In this document: positions 35,501 through 44,410 of the stretch, one piece after another
Numbering within the stretch: position 1 is the stretch's first letter
Layout: each line of letters starts with the position of its first letter
From: Xanthostigma xanthostigma
Lineage: Eukaryota > Arthropoda > Insecta > Raphidioptera > Raphidiidae
Reading direction: 5' to 3'
NCBI GenBank assembly: GCA_963575645.1
Contig: OY754464.1
Span: 80,326,948-80,390,947, forward strand
Length of the DNA stretch: 64,000 nucleotides
Position numbers and translations under genes: made by a program
The notes under the pieces: model-generated
What the model was told of the DNA's origin: nothing
Databases searched by the model: none
Seen by the model: only the letters and a program-made list of their open reading frames with translations

Positions 35501-38500
35501 TATTATCTGTCAAATTGAAAAACAAGATTTCAAGGCTCACTCTGATCCAGTCATTTTTTCCCAATGTTAATTTCCCTATGTGCACCTTACGTGTTTACAT
35601 ACTGTATAGGAAACACTTGTACAAGGGCGTGGATATGGTGGAGGGGCGTATAGGGGGTAATTACTCCCCCCAAGGACTCATTAGGAACGCAGGTACAACA
35701 AACGAAAGAGAGACCCCTTTTTGTTGCGGAAATGAAGGGCCTCGGTTTTTTTTTTGTTCACCAAATGAGCACACAGGTTGCTGAAAAAAGGTCATTCGTA
35801 TTAATAAAACTTATAAATATTGATTTTTTTGCTTTACTCCCTCCCCCCCTCAGAAAAAAAATATCTACGCCCTTGTATTTGTAGTGTACTTTAAAGTTAC
35901 TAAATTTACCAAGTATCACAACCCATCTTAGCAGTACTGAAATGACGTAGGTCTGGCGGGTCTGGGATTTTGGTCTATTATCTTAAGACTTTGTTAGTTG
36001 GTCTCGTCTTTTTATAAATTTTCTTCAAAATCCTCTAGATTTGGGTTTCTCAAATTTTTTTTGCAAAGATCGTGAAACCCATTTCAACGCTATTTTGCAA
36101 GTACTAATTTTAAATAGAATAGAATAAGCGTACGTTTGTTTTAGTTAAAACTATTCATAAATAATTTTTGCGTTTCGTATATTTCAGAAAGCTCTCGAAC
36201 TGGTCGGTATGGTTGAAAAACATTTAACGTCGACTTTTACAATGTCACCGTTGCTGCCTCGACAATTAGTGCTCAATCGTGAAATCAATTTGGATGATGG
36301 TAATTGTATAAAATATCATTATCTTCTATATACAGTATGTAAACACGTCAGGCGCACATAGGGAAATTAACATTGGGAAAAAATGACTGGATCAGAGTGA
36401 GCCTTGAAATCTTGTTTTTCAATTTGACAGATAGTATTCTTTTGCAAAATGAATGTGTATACTACCGAAGAAAATATTCAAATGATTACAACATAATCGG
36501 ACTGTTTTTATTAATGGGACATTAAATTCTCAAAAAATACTTAAATATGGTGCGAGATCAATTTAATATCTCCGCCTATTCGTGTTGAACCTAAAATATT
36601 TGGGTCACTGATTTACCAACGCGCATATACGTCATAGCAGTCAGAGAATTTTTGAATGAAATGTTTCCAACAGATGGAGTTGTTTTTTTTGTTTTATTTT
36701 TGTACAAAAAAATAAAATAATGATTTATAAGAGCTTAAGGATGTGTATAAGGTCAAATTGTGTAGTACATCTAATTAAATTTTCAAAATCATAAATATAT
36801 AAAAATTTTCATTTGCGAAGACTTTGTGTTAATTTTAATCATTTTTTATGGTAGATTTTCTAAAAATTTTCCTATAATTAAATATTATGAACAAATATTT
36901 AACATTTAATTTGACTACTGTGACTTTAGTCAAAAACAATCAGGCAACATGGCTGTCCACGTGGTCTTCTGACACTCGGAAACATAACGTGGAGATAGAA
37001 TTTCTGACCTCAAAAATTTGAAGCTATGGATACTATAAAAATAATAATAAATAAAAATGTCAAATCAAAATTCAAAGAAAGTTTTTTTATTATGAATTAT
37101 TATCAAGCAATCAAAGTGGTGATTAAGAAATCAATTATCATTACGCAAAGTAATAAAATGATACATAAAGTCAGTAATTAAAGTTTACTTTTGGCAGATT
37201 TTTGTTAAAGCAAAGTTTTTTCAAATTAATTGCAGATAATCTGTACTAACATTTTAGTTTTCCAAACAAAAATAAATATCTCAAATCTTTTACATACTTT
37301 TGTTACATTACAGCGTTTATCCGACATATAAACGCATTTTGTGTTCTAAATGCACATAAATCTCAAAAATGACAGGTCCAGAATAATTGACAGTTGGTTC
37401 ACGTGATATGACATTTCATAAATGCGATTTTTATTATCGACATGCAGGAACGCGACGTTGCCTCATTGTCTCATTACATCCGCCATTTATTAAGATTAAG
37501 ATTCGGAGAATTGATTTCATCACTTTCAAAATAAAATATTTCCGTGAAATTGCCGGTAACTCCACGTTTTTTTGGGCTTGAAAAATCGCAAATTGTACAA
37601 AGAAACTGATAATAAGTTTTTGAATCATAAATCTTTTAAATAATATGATAAATGTTTTAATCTTCTCAAAATTTTTAACACTTCCGGTAGAAATAACATT
37701 GAGTGAATGGTGATTTTAAAATGAATTTTTTCATAAAAAAGGTCGGTAAGGAATCTATTTTTTGGTTTTAATCGATGCAGGAGGTCTAATTCTATAACAT
37801 ATTTTAAATTTAGGCAAAAATCTTTGAATTCAAAAATGTTATATACATCCTTAAATAAATCAAAATAAAATAGAAATCCTCAAGATTACCACGATAATTC
37901 AATAGAAGTAACAATTAATGCAGTCATGGCTAACTCTGATCCAAGTATTTTTTCCCAATCCTAATTTCCCTATGTGCACCTTACGCGTTTACATACTGTA
38001 TACAAAAATCGCGCGTCACGATGTTCGTCCGCGCTAATCTCTGAAATCGCTGAACCGATTTTAATGAAATTTCGTAATTATGTCTCGCTTGGTCCAACTC
38101 ATATAGGATAGTTTTTATTAAATATTTTGTACAAAATTACGGTGTTTTGTGAAAATAAACTGTTTTAGTAACATGTCGCGACATCTCGTAGAATTTAATC
38201 AAAGATATTAGTTCAGAAGCAAACAAAAAAAAAAACTATTTTAGTACCAAGTAGCGACATCTGACAGAATTCGATCAAAGCTATTAGTTCAGAAGCAAAC
38301 CTGGTAGAATTTGCTCAAAGCTATTAGTTCAGACGCCGGGCCGCAAACGAAATACATTTTGCAGAACTATATCTATCGCACCCGGGTGAAGCCGGGCAGG
38401 ACCGCTAGTTCGTATATAAAATAAAAATAGATTACGGTATTTCATCAGATCCAGTAACTTTATTTTCATAAATTTTTTGCAGCAATTTGTTAGCGAATTA

Positions 38501-41500
38501 ACTTAATTCTTTATACATGGAGCGTGGTAGTATTCACCTACCGCTACTTCCTCGACCGGAAATGATAAATATTCTTAATTTCAGAATGTAATTATCTTTA
38601 CGAAGTCGAAAATTCAGTCCATCGAAGTTCCTGTGCAGAATTATACTTTCAGTGTGGAGTACAAAGCACCGAAAGCAATATTTTACTGGAGTTATATCTT
38701 CAGATAATATCTGAACCATGCTTTGATATTCTACGAACTAAGGTAAAAAAACATACAAAAATATATATACAGTGTAAACTCCATTTAACGTTACTCGATA
38801 TAACGACAAACTCCTTAAGGAGGTTGATGCGTTACAGTCCCAATCAAAAGTATGTCTAATTCTAAATGGGAACTTTTCCATAATACATTTTTACAAAAGG
38901 TTATAAGTCGATGATACCAATAAATTATTGTCATAAAGGCATAAATAAATTTTTTTTTTTAATATTAATTAACTATTTCAGTATTTTACTTAATAAACTA
39001 ACTTTTGAATTTTTTGTACAAAGTTATAGGTTAGAAAAAATAAATTTATGTAAATATCTGTATTTTACATATTTTTTGCAGTAAATAATTAAAAAAATAA
39101 ATTAGAAGTAATAAAAATTGAAATTAAATCATTAAAAAGTTGAAAATTCAGTTAAAATTGTCAAGAATAAAAGTCCATAATCGAAAAATGCTAAGGTTTA
39201 ATATTTTTTTTTTATTGATTAAAAGTCTCCTAATTAAATTGGAAAAAACATTAAAATATTCGTAAGACATCGATGCTTTACATAGTTAGTTTTCGGAACT
39301 GTTGACATTATTTGGTTATTTGCAAAAAATTAAAATGAACAGTCTGCATGCTAGGTTGACATATTTTCCATAAGACTACATGTAAAAGTTTTTTTTTTTA
39401 ATTTTTAACTATAAATCTCCCAATGATTTTGGATAGTTTACAGAAAATTTTGTCATAAAAAATTCTATTAAAAAAACTTTATTTCAAATTTTTTACATTA
39501 TCTTCGTAAAACGGCTCAATCTCCTTAAAACGTCGAAATTACTTAACTCTAGTTGGTTTACCTTGTTGCTCAAACAGTGATACACTCTAAATAACGACAC
39601 ATCCACTCTAAGATTAGTTTTTTTTTTTTTCACATCAGCATTCGATTGTCTGTGAAAAAACATGAAACTTTTATTCCAAACATTTTTCTCCAAACCCCGT
39701 ATTTTCCGGAATATCTACGGTTCAAAATTTCAATTTCCAAAGTTTTATGATTTTTTACTGCCCAATCGTAGATTTTTTTGAAAAATCGCAAGAGACAAAG
39801 AGTACAGTAGAGTCTTACTAATCCGGCACTATTAAAACTAGGGGGTGGCGGATTATTGGAATGTTCAGATTATTGGATTGTATAGAAAAAACCAAAATAT
39901 GTAAATAAAATAAAACATTTCATAATGCGTAAGATTCAAACATAAATAAGATAATAAATTGTGCTTAGCAATTATGTTCATTGTAGACAGTTATGTCCAC
40001 GGTGAACACAGCTATGATTAAAATTGCGCATCAAGAGTCAGTATTTAAAAAAGAGGGAAACCCCTCCAATATTGAAACGACTTCACCGCCCTTCTTGTGG
40101 GCCGTGATTTCCATCTATCCCGGTGCTGTTTTGTACACCCCATCCGCTTGTCTATGCATGTCACGATTTCGAGTATTGCGCACAGAATACGTTAACAAAT
40201 GAGAGTCATTTAAGATGTATTTTGTTTGTGTATAGGAACAATTGGGATACATGGTATTCAGTGGTATAAGACGTTCAAACGGAGTTCAAGGTCTGAGAGT
40301 TATTGTCCAATCGAACAAGCATCCAAAGTATGTGGACCAACGGGTGGAATCGTTCATTGCAAATATGCTGGTAAGTTGATTGATATCATTAAAATATCGG
40401 GCTCGTTACTTTTGTTATGACTGAACGAAGTCAAAAAAAACTTAAATTTATTGGCAATTGGGAGGAATTATTTGATACAACTTTTCACATAAGAGTTACT
40501 TCCCCTTGTTGGTTACTGTAAAATTAATTTGGAGGTATTACTAGTGTATAGAGCTCCGTTTCCTGAATCTTCTCATTTAAAAAACGTAAATCTGCTAATA
40601 GGGTTATTGACAGTGATTAAAATTAAATATAAAACTGTGTTATAATGAAAGTTTATGGTCTAAAATATCGTTTAGAATTATTATCTTTATTAAATAAGTG
40701 CGTTAAATATATTAAAATAAATAAATAAAATCACGATTTTTAACCTATGTGTCACGTGATTTCAAACACCAATCACAGCGCGTGACGTCATTAATCAGTC
40801 AACATGGCCGGTAGCTGTATTCATTGTACTCTGTCAATCATATTAAATGCAACACTTTGTTGGTTATAATGCTATATGTCACGTTGTACCCGCTTGCTTA
40901 GTGTTTACTGATTGCCTACTGTGACGTAGGCAATCAGTAAACATGGCTGTCAAGGTCAATTGACGTTTTGGCGCAGAATTTAAAGTCAAAATAAAAAAAC
41001 AACTAATAATGAGTCAAATCTGTTATATTTATGAGAAAAAATATTTTTTACGGGTACATATACCTTTATTCTTTAATTTTAAATACTTTTTGAAATTTTG
41101 TCAATAACCCTATTATGCACATAAGAGCTATTACAGAACCAACGACGATATCTCAGGCTAGAAAGAATTCGTAAGATTTTACATGTGAGACGCGAGGGAT
41201 GTTGTTTTAGTCGTAGCAGTTGCAGACAGCGTTGGTCTGGCCTCCGGAAATACCGGGACTTTTCCCGGTGAGCCGCCGGAACTCCGTGGGCCGGTCCGGT
41301 TCGCTCCGGATGTTTTTCTTCTTAGTTACACGGTCACATAGAGGCGTTTGACAATTTTCCCGGTAACTTTTTAAGTCCCATGCCCACCCTGGTTGCAGAT
41401 GTTTTATTTAAGACTAGCGGCCCTGTACGTGCTTCGCTACGTATAAAGTGAAATAATAAAACAATTTAATTGGAACATCTATCTATCTATCTATTTTATT

Positions 41501-44410
41501 AATTGCTAGCTATTTTAAAATATACATGGGCGTATATGTGTGTATGTCGAGCACGACGGCGCAGCCGTCGTGCTCGAAAAAAAATAGCGTAGAGTATTCG
41601 TGGATAACTGGTCTTTAAAACACTTGCTCTATTTCGAGCACTCCGGCTGCGCCGTCGTGCCGAGCAGTTTTAAACGATATTCAGTTTTTTTACATCCTCG
41701 ATCTAGATATATGGTTGTTAAGTTCGTTGCGCCATCTATTGAATATTCACTCAATCCAGTCAACAGGTATTGCCATCTTATATGGTTGTTAAGTTCGTTG
41801 CGCCATCTATTGAATATTCACTCAATCCAGTCAACAGGTATTGCCATCTTATATGGTTGTTAAGTTCGTTGCGCCATCTATTGAATATTCACTCAATCCA
41901 GTCAACAGGTTCGCCATCTTATATGGTTGTATTATGACTGTCAAGGAATAGACAAATAATTTGCAATAAAATAATATTGCGACTATAAATTGAAATGTAA
42001 GCTATCCTATCTTTCAAGTTGAGTCGAATTGCACACGGTGTGCAAATCAAATTTAAAATCGGTTCAGTAGTTTAGGAGTTCATCGCGGACAAACATGTGA
42101 CACGTAATTTTTATATATAAAGATGTTCACACATACTATGAGAGTACTGGACTCACAATAATTTGCTTTAAATGCAGGATTACATAATTAACATGAGCGA
42201 TGAAGAATATTCCCGTCATAAAGAAGCATTGGCCGCTCAAAGGTTGGAAAAACCGAAACGGCTATCGGGTCTTTCGTCTCAGTTTTGGGCAGAAATAACG
42301 TCTCAACAATACAATTTCGATCGTGCGGCAATCGAAGTCGCCTATTTGCGAAAAGTTACCAAGGACGATATTATCCAGTTTCATAAAGTAAGTTTTTCTT
42401 CTTTTTTTTATGTGAAACTTCTCTAGTGACGGTAAGTTTATGAGCCGATGAAACGATAAAGCGACACGCAGTGGCGGATCCACGGGGGGGGGTCGGGTCC
42501 AAACCCCCCCCCCCCCCCCCCGATAAAAAAAAGCTTTTCATGTTTTTCATGAATTCTCCGCAAAAGGAGTAAAAATTTTTCAAGACCCCCCCCCTTGCCG
42601 TAATCCTGGATCCGCCACTGGGCCGACACGGATTGAGAAAGAATGAGATAGAGCACAGTCGACAACCGGTCACTACATATGAACTACGCAACGCGTTTGG
42701 TTTTTAAAGGCCGCTGCACACGAGGCTAGAAACGCTGTTAGATTTGCCTACTAGTTATCTAGCGCTGGTTTTCTTGATTGCTGTTCGCACGAGACGTATT
42801 TCCAAGCTAGTTTTGTGAATAAATCTAGTGCGCGCGCAGTGACAGTTCAAATATAAACACAGACCAAAGCGTGTCTGTTGTCTGACTCTGAGCAGAATGA
42901 CGCCATGTTGGTTTGTGGGTGTTTGTTCAAGTCGCCCACGTGACAAGATACTGCTTCCTGATTGGTTCTTGCTCATACCTAGCAGCGTACCTAGCAAGGA
43001 AAAGAGCCCCTGTTCTAATTTTAAAACCTATCTTGTGAGCTAGCAGGCGCGCCCGCTGTGACGTCATTTCCAGCTTCGTACCCAGCCTACCGGCCAGCAG
43101 AAGTCCTAGTAGTGTTTTTAGCAGCGTTTCTTGCCTCATCTGCAGCGGCCTTAAGGCCCTTCAGTTGCGTTTAAAGTTCCATCTAAAAAGGGATGGACAT
43201 TGCCGTGTTCCTTTTTTACACGCTTTATATTAACTTCACTTGTAAGTTTGTATGTGTATGTATGTTTGTATGTATGTATGTATGTTTGTAAGTATGTATG
43301 TAAGTATGTATGTTTGTTTGTAACCTTCGCTTGGACCTACATAAAAAATACCAGTATTATTGTGAAAAAAGCGTGAGGCGCTTGATGTACGAAAATGTGG
43401 AACAAAGCGCTCTACTTTTTTCATAATAATACTGGTATTTTTTATTCATTATTGTTTTAAGCTTATTTTTAAAAAAATATTTTTTATTTTTTAGTTTGAT
43501 ATAAAGCGTGTTTTTTAGTTTTTTTTAAACTACAGTAGAGACGCGTTAATCCGAACCTTCATAATCCGGATTCTTTGGTAATTCGGACAGTCGTTTGATA
43601 GTATTATGTACATTGTAGTCCAAATTTTTCCAGTTTCAGTAATCTGGATCATGATACTTAGTTATTGAGTAGCTGTACCGGCACTATTTGCGTCAACACT
43701 ATTGGCCGGCGGTGTGTTACAAACAGTTACATACATATTTGTTGCCGGAGAAGTGAGAGAAGTTAGGTGGTTTTAGTATGTATGTAGTCGTTGTCAAACT
43801 CAGATAGAAATACATAGAGAACGCACTATGGCGCCGCGTAAACAATCACACGTTACTTTATCACTGCAAGTAAAAAACGAAATTCTTGACAAATTAAAAA
43901 AGGGAGCCTCAAATAAACAGTTAGCCGCAAAATATGAGCATTTTAGTTTGTTTTCTTGATAATTAAAATTACATCCAGTAATCCGGACATTTTGATAATC
44001 CGGATCAGTTGTGTTTTAATTAGTCCGGATTATCGCGTCTCTACTGTATATTTATTTTTCACTTTTTAGTTTGATATAAAGCGTGTTTTTTAGTTTTTTT
44101 TAAACTATTTTTTTTTGTATTTTAAATTTATCTGTACAGAAAAAAATTAATTGTAATTTCGTTTGTTTAACAGCAATTGTTATTTGTCGGAGCGAAACAT
44201 AGAAACAAAATGGCTGTGCATGTAGTTTCAACGGCCGAAGGAGGTGCCGGCACCGAATTGACAAACGGTCCTATGAACGATAACGAAATCGAAACCGTAC
44301 GGCCTTCGATTATTACGGACATAATGACGTTCAAAACAACGCAAGCCATGTTCCCATTGGTACAGCCGTTTATCAGTATCACTCGAAAGGGAAACAGAAG
44401 TAAATTGTAG
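14600..44410 (+). CDS. IDE: Insulin-degrading enzyme (M16 zinc metalloprotease), 20 coding exons
   Basis: Exons: 14600-14756, 16377-16584, 21351-21520, 22191-22313, 22971-23173, 25815-26015, 26864-27001, 27172-27275, 27392-27495, 28999-29094, 31414-31523, 32777-32921, 33002-33112, 34647-34767, 34886-34977, 36188-36299, 38585-38742, 40236-40370, 42178-42387, 44174-44410. All introns are GT-AG and phases match, except for one extra A in exon 9. The corrected product is 977 residues, close to the human form that starts at Met42. The inverted zinc motif HFCEH is at 66-70 and the third ligand Glu147 lies in NSEHEKN. The C-terminal half has the full M16 fold ([10 protein letters not shown] in exon 18). 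The protein ends in SKL, a peroxisomal targeting signal. The enzyme degrades insulin and amyloid-type peptides in the cytosol. An acceptor-like TAG at 14548-14550 suggests an upstream exon could add a presequence. AATAAA lies at 44430-44435. Confidence 0.93.
15083..15838. mobile_element. Composite inverted-repeat element carrying foldback FB1 copy 2
   Basis: Outer ends read GGAATGGTGAGACCTCTGG and CCAGAGGTCTCACCATTCC, each continuing for about 45 bp. Inside, FB1 copy 2 spans 15137-15721 (arms share CGGCGTTTTCCACGTA and related bases with copy 1). Next to it is a palindrome with a GATGGATAGCCTCCATC centre (about 15720-15780). In IDE intron 1. Confidence 0.65.
17558..18029. mobile_element. MITE family M3 with CTA target-site duplication
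   Basis: Ends GGGTGCGTTCCGATATACAC and its complement at 18010-18029 are nearly perfect. CTA is duplicated at 17555-17557 and 18030-18032. Sub-terminal GGGAGCACTG repeats follow. It is non-coding, in IDE intron 2, and a diverged copy is at 1861-2497. Confidence 0.75.
19137..19265. repeat. Inverted pair of Penelope-like 3' tails
   Basis: GTCTGAAAAATTGGTCGATA at 19236-19255 and its complement at about 19137-19155 flank an AT-rich palindrome. The tail matches the last bases of the Penelope-like element ending at 56927. Confidence 0.55.
20412..20537. repeat. Short tandem duplication, 63-bp period
   Basis: Two units start at ATGTA (20412 and 20475). They share TTATGATGCTRGTCAC and CAGCACAATTCACTACGGA. 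A third, diverged echo (ATGATGCTCGTC) is near 20580. It lies inside the hAT-like element. Confidence 0.55.
22400..22480. repeat. Near-perfect 80-bp palindrome in IDE intron 4
   Basis: Arms of about 38 bp (AAAATGTCTGACACCTCGAA and complement) are separated by a TCGAC centre. Non-coding; probably a minimal foldback insertion. Confidence 0.6.
23535..24001. mobile_element. MITE with CGCTGCACACGAGGCT ends (family M4), copy 1
   Basis: Left end GTCGCTGCACACGAGGCTAG and right end CCTCGTGTGCAGCGGAC are inverted. Copies 2 and 3 are at 42709-43152 and 51190-51645. Short open frames inside are not coding. It lies in IDE intron 5, downstream of the SET-domain gene. Confidence 0.7.
24338..25237 (-). CDS. 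SETMAR-like SET-domain histone methyltransferase, intronless, nested in IDE intron 5
   Basis: A complete 299-residue protein. A cysteine-rich pre-SET region (about residues 34-105) includes [20 protein letters not shown]. The SET domain (about 147-262) has [20 protein letters not shown], where the cofactor binds, then [16 protein letters not shown] and the catalytic [10 protein letters not shown] post-[17 protein letters not shown] closes the zinc site. Residue pattern and order match the SET half of SETMAR. No mariner transposase is fused, as expected outside primates. It should be a nuclear lysine methyltransferase acting on histone H3; the exact target is not inferable. An insert rich in Ser and Lys (about 123-145) separates pre-SET from SET. 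Minus-strand AATAAA sites at 24270-24265 and 24255-24250 follow the stop. The lack of introns suggests retroposition into the IDE intron. Confidence 0.88.
   Translation of the reverse strand: MEFIDDYDHKDQNIIYTTENIPTDETNEDFDSQFCHYCTCDTFCTVENKCQCIEKFGYGYIAESKRHNEEYVWLKYVLNETIDFPIYECNNNCSCKGKDCRNRLVQYGPRKHLKIVDCETTSETTQSEVSRKKSENANLKPINSSKGFGLITLTSIKKGEFVCEYAGEIISKSEALLRFKKNKEDNSMNYIICVKEHSGDNSIVTYIDPKYFGNIGRYLNHSCEPNCKLVPIRVNNSVPKLCIFTRIEVNENSELTFDYSDGDSEIITNENAIRLGLKECLCQTKNCRKWLPFSPHLVE
26040..26802. mobile_element. MITE with TTAA duplication (family M5), copy 1
   Basis: Ends GGTAGTTTGGTAGC and GCTCCCAAACTACC are inverted and flanked by TTAA at 26036-26039 and 26803-26806. That is the piggyBac-type target. 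The element fills most of IDE intron 6. No transposase. Confidence 0.75.
27480..27495 (+). other. IDE: Frame-breaking extra A in IDE exon 9
   Basis: Exon 9 reads in frame as far as PIPK. The A run at 27480-27483 then has four bases where three are needed. The literal frame continues R-N-A and stops (TAA at 27492-27494) just before the donor. Dropping one A restores ETLN and the phase into exon 10. It is either a sequencing or assembly error in a short homopolymer or a real null allele. Confidence 0.75.
27702..28419. mobile_element. M2 MITE carrying a nested M5 copy
   Basis: The left M2 end (AACAGCGTGTGGAAATCAAA) lies at about 27730. An M5 element (27824-28290) interrupts it between TTAT and TTAG. 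The M2 interior resumes to about 28419, where a second M2 copy begins directly, so the right end is missing or fused. IDE intron 9. Confidence 0.6.
28420..28925. mobile_element. M2 MITE, intact ends
   Basis: Left AAGTTGATTC-T(n)-AACAGCGTGTAGAAATC and right GATTTCTACATGCTGTT-A(n)-GAAAAATCAACTT are inverted. The interior retains the remnant of a mariner-type transposase C-terminus. The right end is about 73 bp before IDE exon 10. Confidence 0.65.
29188..30193. mobile_element. About 1-kb element with 27-bp perfect terminal inverted repeats
   Basis: CTTTAGACCACACGACTGAA starts at 29188 and its complement ends at 30193. The interior holds a Helitron-like terminal motif (CTAGCGGCCCTGTACGTG near 29479), also seen at 41414. 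It also has four consecutive short hairpins at 29822-29916 and a 24-bp direct repeat (GAAAAAAGTTTCAATTTGAC) at about 29939 and 29976. No coding region. It abuts the LTR remnant in IDE intron 10. Confidence 0.65.
30194..31413 (-). mobile_element. 5'-truncated, internally deleted LTR retrotransposon
   Basis: On the minus strand the order is Gag-like frame, polypurine tract (A(n)GGGAGA, about 30407-30394), then a roughly 200-bp 3' LTR. The LTR begins TGTGATGATGTTG at 30393, contains AATAAA, and ends ACACAACA at 30194. No 5' LTR is present; the left part is missing at the IDE intron 10 / exon 11 boundary. Confidence 0.65.
30435..31397 (-). pseudogene. Retrotransposon Gag remnant with two zinc knuckles and a Pol-like tail
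   Basis: A 320-codon frame. The N-terminal part resembles the Gag capsid region of Ty3/gypsy-type elements ([20 protein letters not shown], about residues 73-92). CCHC-type knuckles follow at about 181-212 ([15 protein letters not shown] and [14 protein letters not shown]). The last residues ([16 protein letters not shown]) look like the C-terminal end of a Pol polyprotein, so protease, RT and integrase appear deleted in frame. The N-terminus is also short. Neither the LTR pair nor Pol is present, so autonomous retrotransposition is not possible. It is intronic and antisense to IDE. Confidence 0.7.
31868..32560 (-). repeat. Dispersed repeat R1, copy 3, uninterrupted
   Basis: The longest intact member (about 690 bp). 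On the minus strand it runs from AAATTGGTTGTCTGTAAAGT to GACGTTATCACGTCAAAA. It contains the empty site corresponding to the hAT-like insertion in copy 2 (TATTATGTTCTAATAATAAT, about 32372-32391). IDE intron 11. Confidence 0.75.
33203..33510. repeat. Inverted pair of Penelope-like tails with hammerhead-like motifs
   Basis: The left half (minus strand, about 33344-33290) reads CTGAAGA, a GGTC...GACC stem, GAAAC, then GTTAATGTATTAAT. The right half (33422-33510) repeats GGATCGAAACGTTAATGTAT and the terminal GTCTGAAAAATTGGTCGATA. No RT remains. IDE intron 13. Confidence 0.6.
35030..35606. mobile_element. Tc1/mariner-type MITE M1, intact copy
   Basis: Ends TACAGTATGTAAACGCG and ACGTGTTTACATACTGTA are flanked by TA at 35028-35029 and 35607-35608. 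A minus-strand open frame (35484-35125) encodes the same transposase fragment as at 7-357, including [11 protein letters not shown] intron 15. Confidence 0.75.
36331..38000. mobile_element. M1 MITE copy carrying a nested TTAA element
   Basis: Ends TACAGTATGTAAACACG and CATACTGTA, with TA duplications at 36329-36330 and 38001-38002. Removing the nested 1112-bp element and one TTAA leaves about 554 bp, close to the intact copy's 577 bp. The transposase-fragment frame is broken here. Confidence 0.75.
36739..37850. mobile_element. TTAA-flanked TIR element, 1.1 kb
   Basis: Ends GGATGTGTATAA and TTATATACATCC are inverted and flanked by TTAA at 36735-36738 and 37851-37854. No transposase frame was recognised, so it is probably a piggyBac-type non-autonomous element. 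Confidence 0.7.
38771..38830 (+). repeat. Tigger-like terminal segments in IDE intron 17
   Basis: CAGTGTAAACTCCATTTAAC begins a segment shared in inverted form with 11792-11832. A separate CAGTAGAGTCTTACTAATCC at about 39806 resembles a Tigger/pogo end. No transposase seen between them. Confidence 0.35.
41414..42123 (-). mobile_element. Non-autonomous Helitron, minus strand, with internal 71-bp tandem repeats
   Basis: On the minus strand it starts TCTTTATATATAAAAATTAC (42123) after an A and ends GGGCCGCTAG (41414) before a T. It contains (TCTA)n, a hairpin GAGCACGACGGCGCAGCCGT with its complement (about 41549-41576), and three 71-bp units. The 5' end is 54 bp upstream of IDE exon 19. Confidence 0.75.
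41711..41935. repeat. Tandem repeat, 71-bp unit, three copies plus partial
   Basis: Units start at ATGGTTGTTAAGTTCGTTGC (41711, 41782, 41853), with a partial fourth at 41923. The third unit has lost a base or so in its ACAGGT(AT)TGCC segment. Confidence 0.85.
42709..43152. mobile_element. M4 MITE, copy 2 (inverted relative to copy 1)
   Basis: GCCGCTGCACACGAGGCTAG at the left and the complementary CTGCAGCGGCC at the right, with shared interior CACGTGACAAGATACTGCTT. IDE intron 19. Confidence 0.7.
43233..43325. repeat. GTATGT/TTGTATG microsatellite
   Basis: Imperfect runs of GTATGTATGT and TTTGTATG units. Simple-sequence DNA in IDE intron 19. Confidence 0.8.
43533..44046 (+). mobile_element. 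Deleted Tigger/pogo-type element
   Basis: Ends CAGTAGAGACGCGTTAATCC and CGCGTCTCTACTG are flanked by TA (43531-43532, 44047-44048). It keeps only the first DNA-binding domain of the transposase (43828-43959). A direct repeat of about 38 bp (TTTGATATAAAGCGTG...) lies just outside both ends. Confidence 0.8.
43828..43959 (+). pseudogene. CENP-B/pogo-type HTH fragment (43 residues)
   Basis: [20 protein letters not shown] followed by [16 protein letters not shown] matches the N-terminal psq/CENP-B helix-turn-helix of pogo-family transposases. It stops before the recognition helix is complete, and no catalytic domain follows. Confidence 0.65.

Larger units (their letters stand above)
36322..38408 (+). 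mobile_element. Non-autonomous Helitron interrupted by M1, itself interrupted by a TTAA element
   Basis: The 5' end TCTTCTATATA starts at 36322 after an A. The 3' end has the CCCGGGTGAAGCCGGG hairpin, then CTAG at 38405-38408 followed by T. A|T insertion with TC...CTAG ends is the Helitron signature. M1 (36331-38000) is inserted at TA only nine bases in. IDE intron 16. Confidence 0.75.

Noticed and set aside
38534..38719. Minus-strand 61-residue frame
   Set aside because: Antisense to IDE exon 17, whose plus-strand frame continues the conserved protein in phase.
42438..42691. Minus-strand Gly-rich frame near the C/G homopolymers
   Set aside because: Produced by poly-G/poly-C runs in a repeat within IDE intron 19, not a gene.
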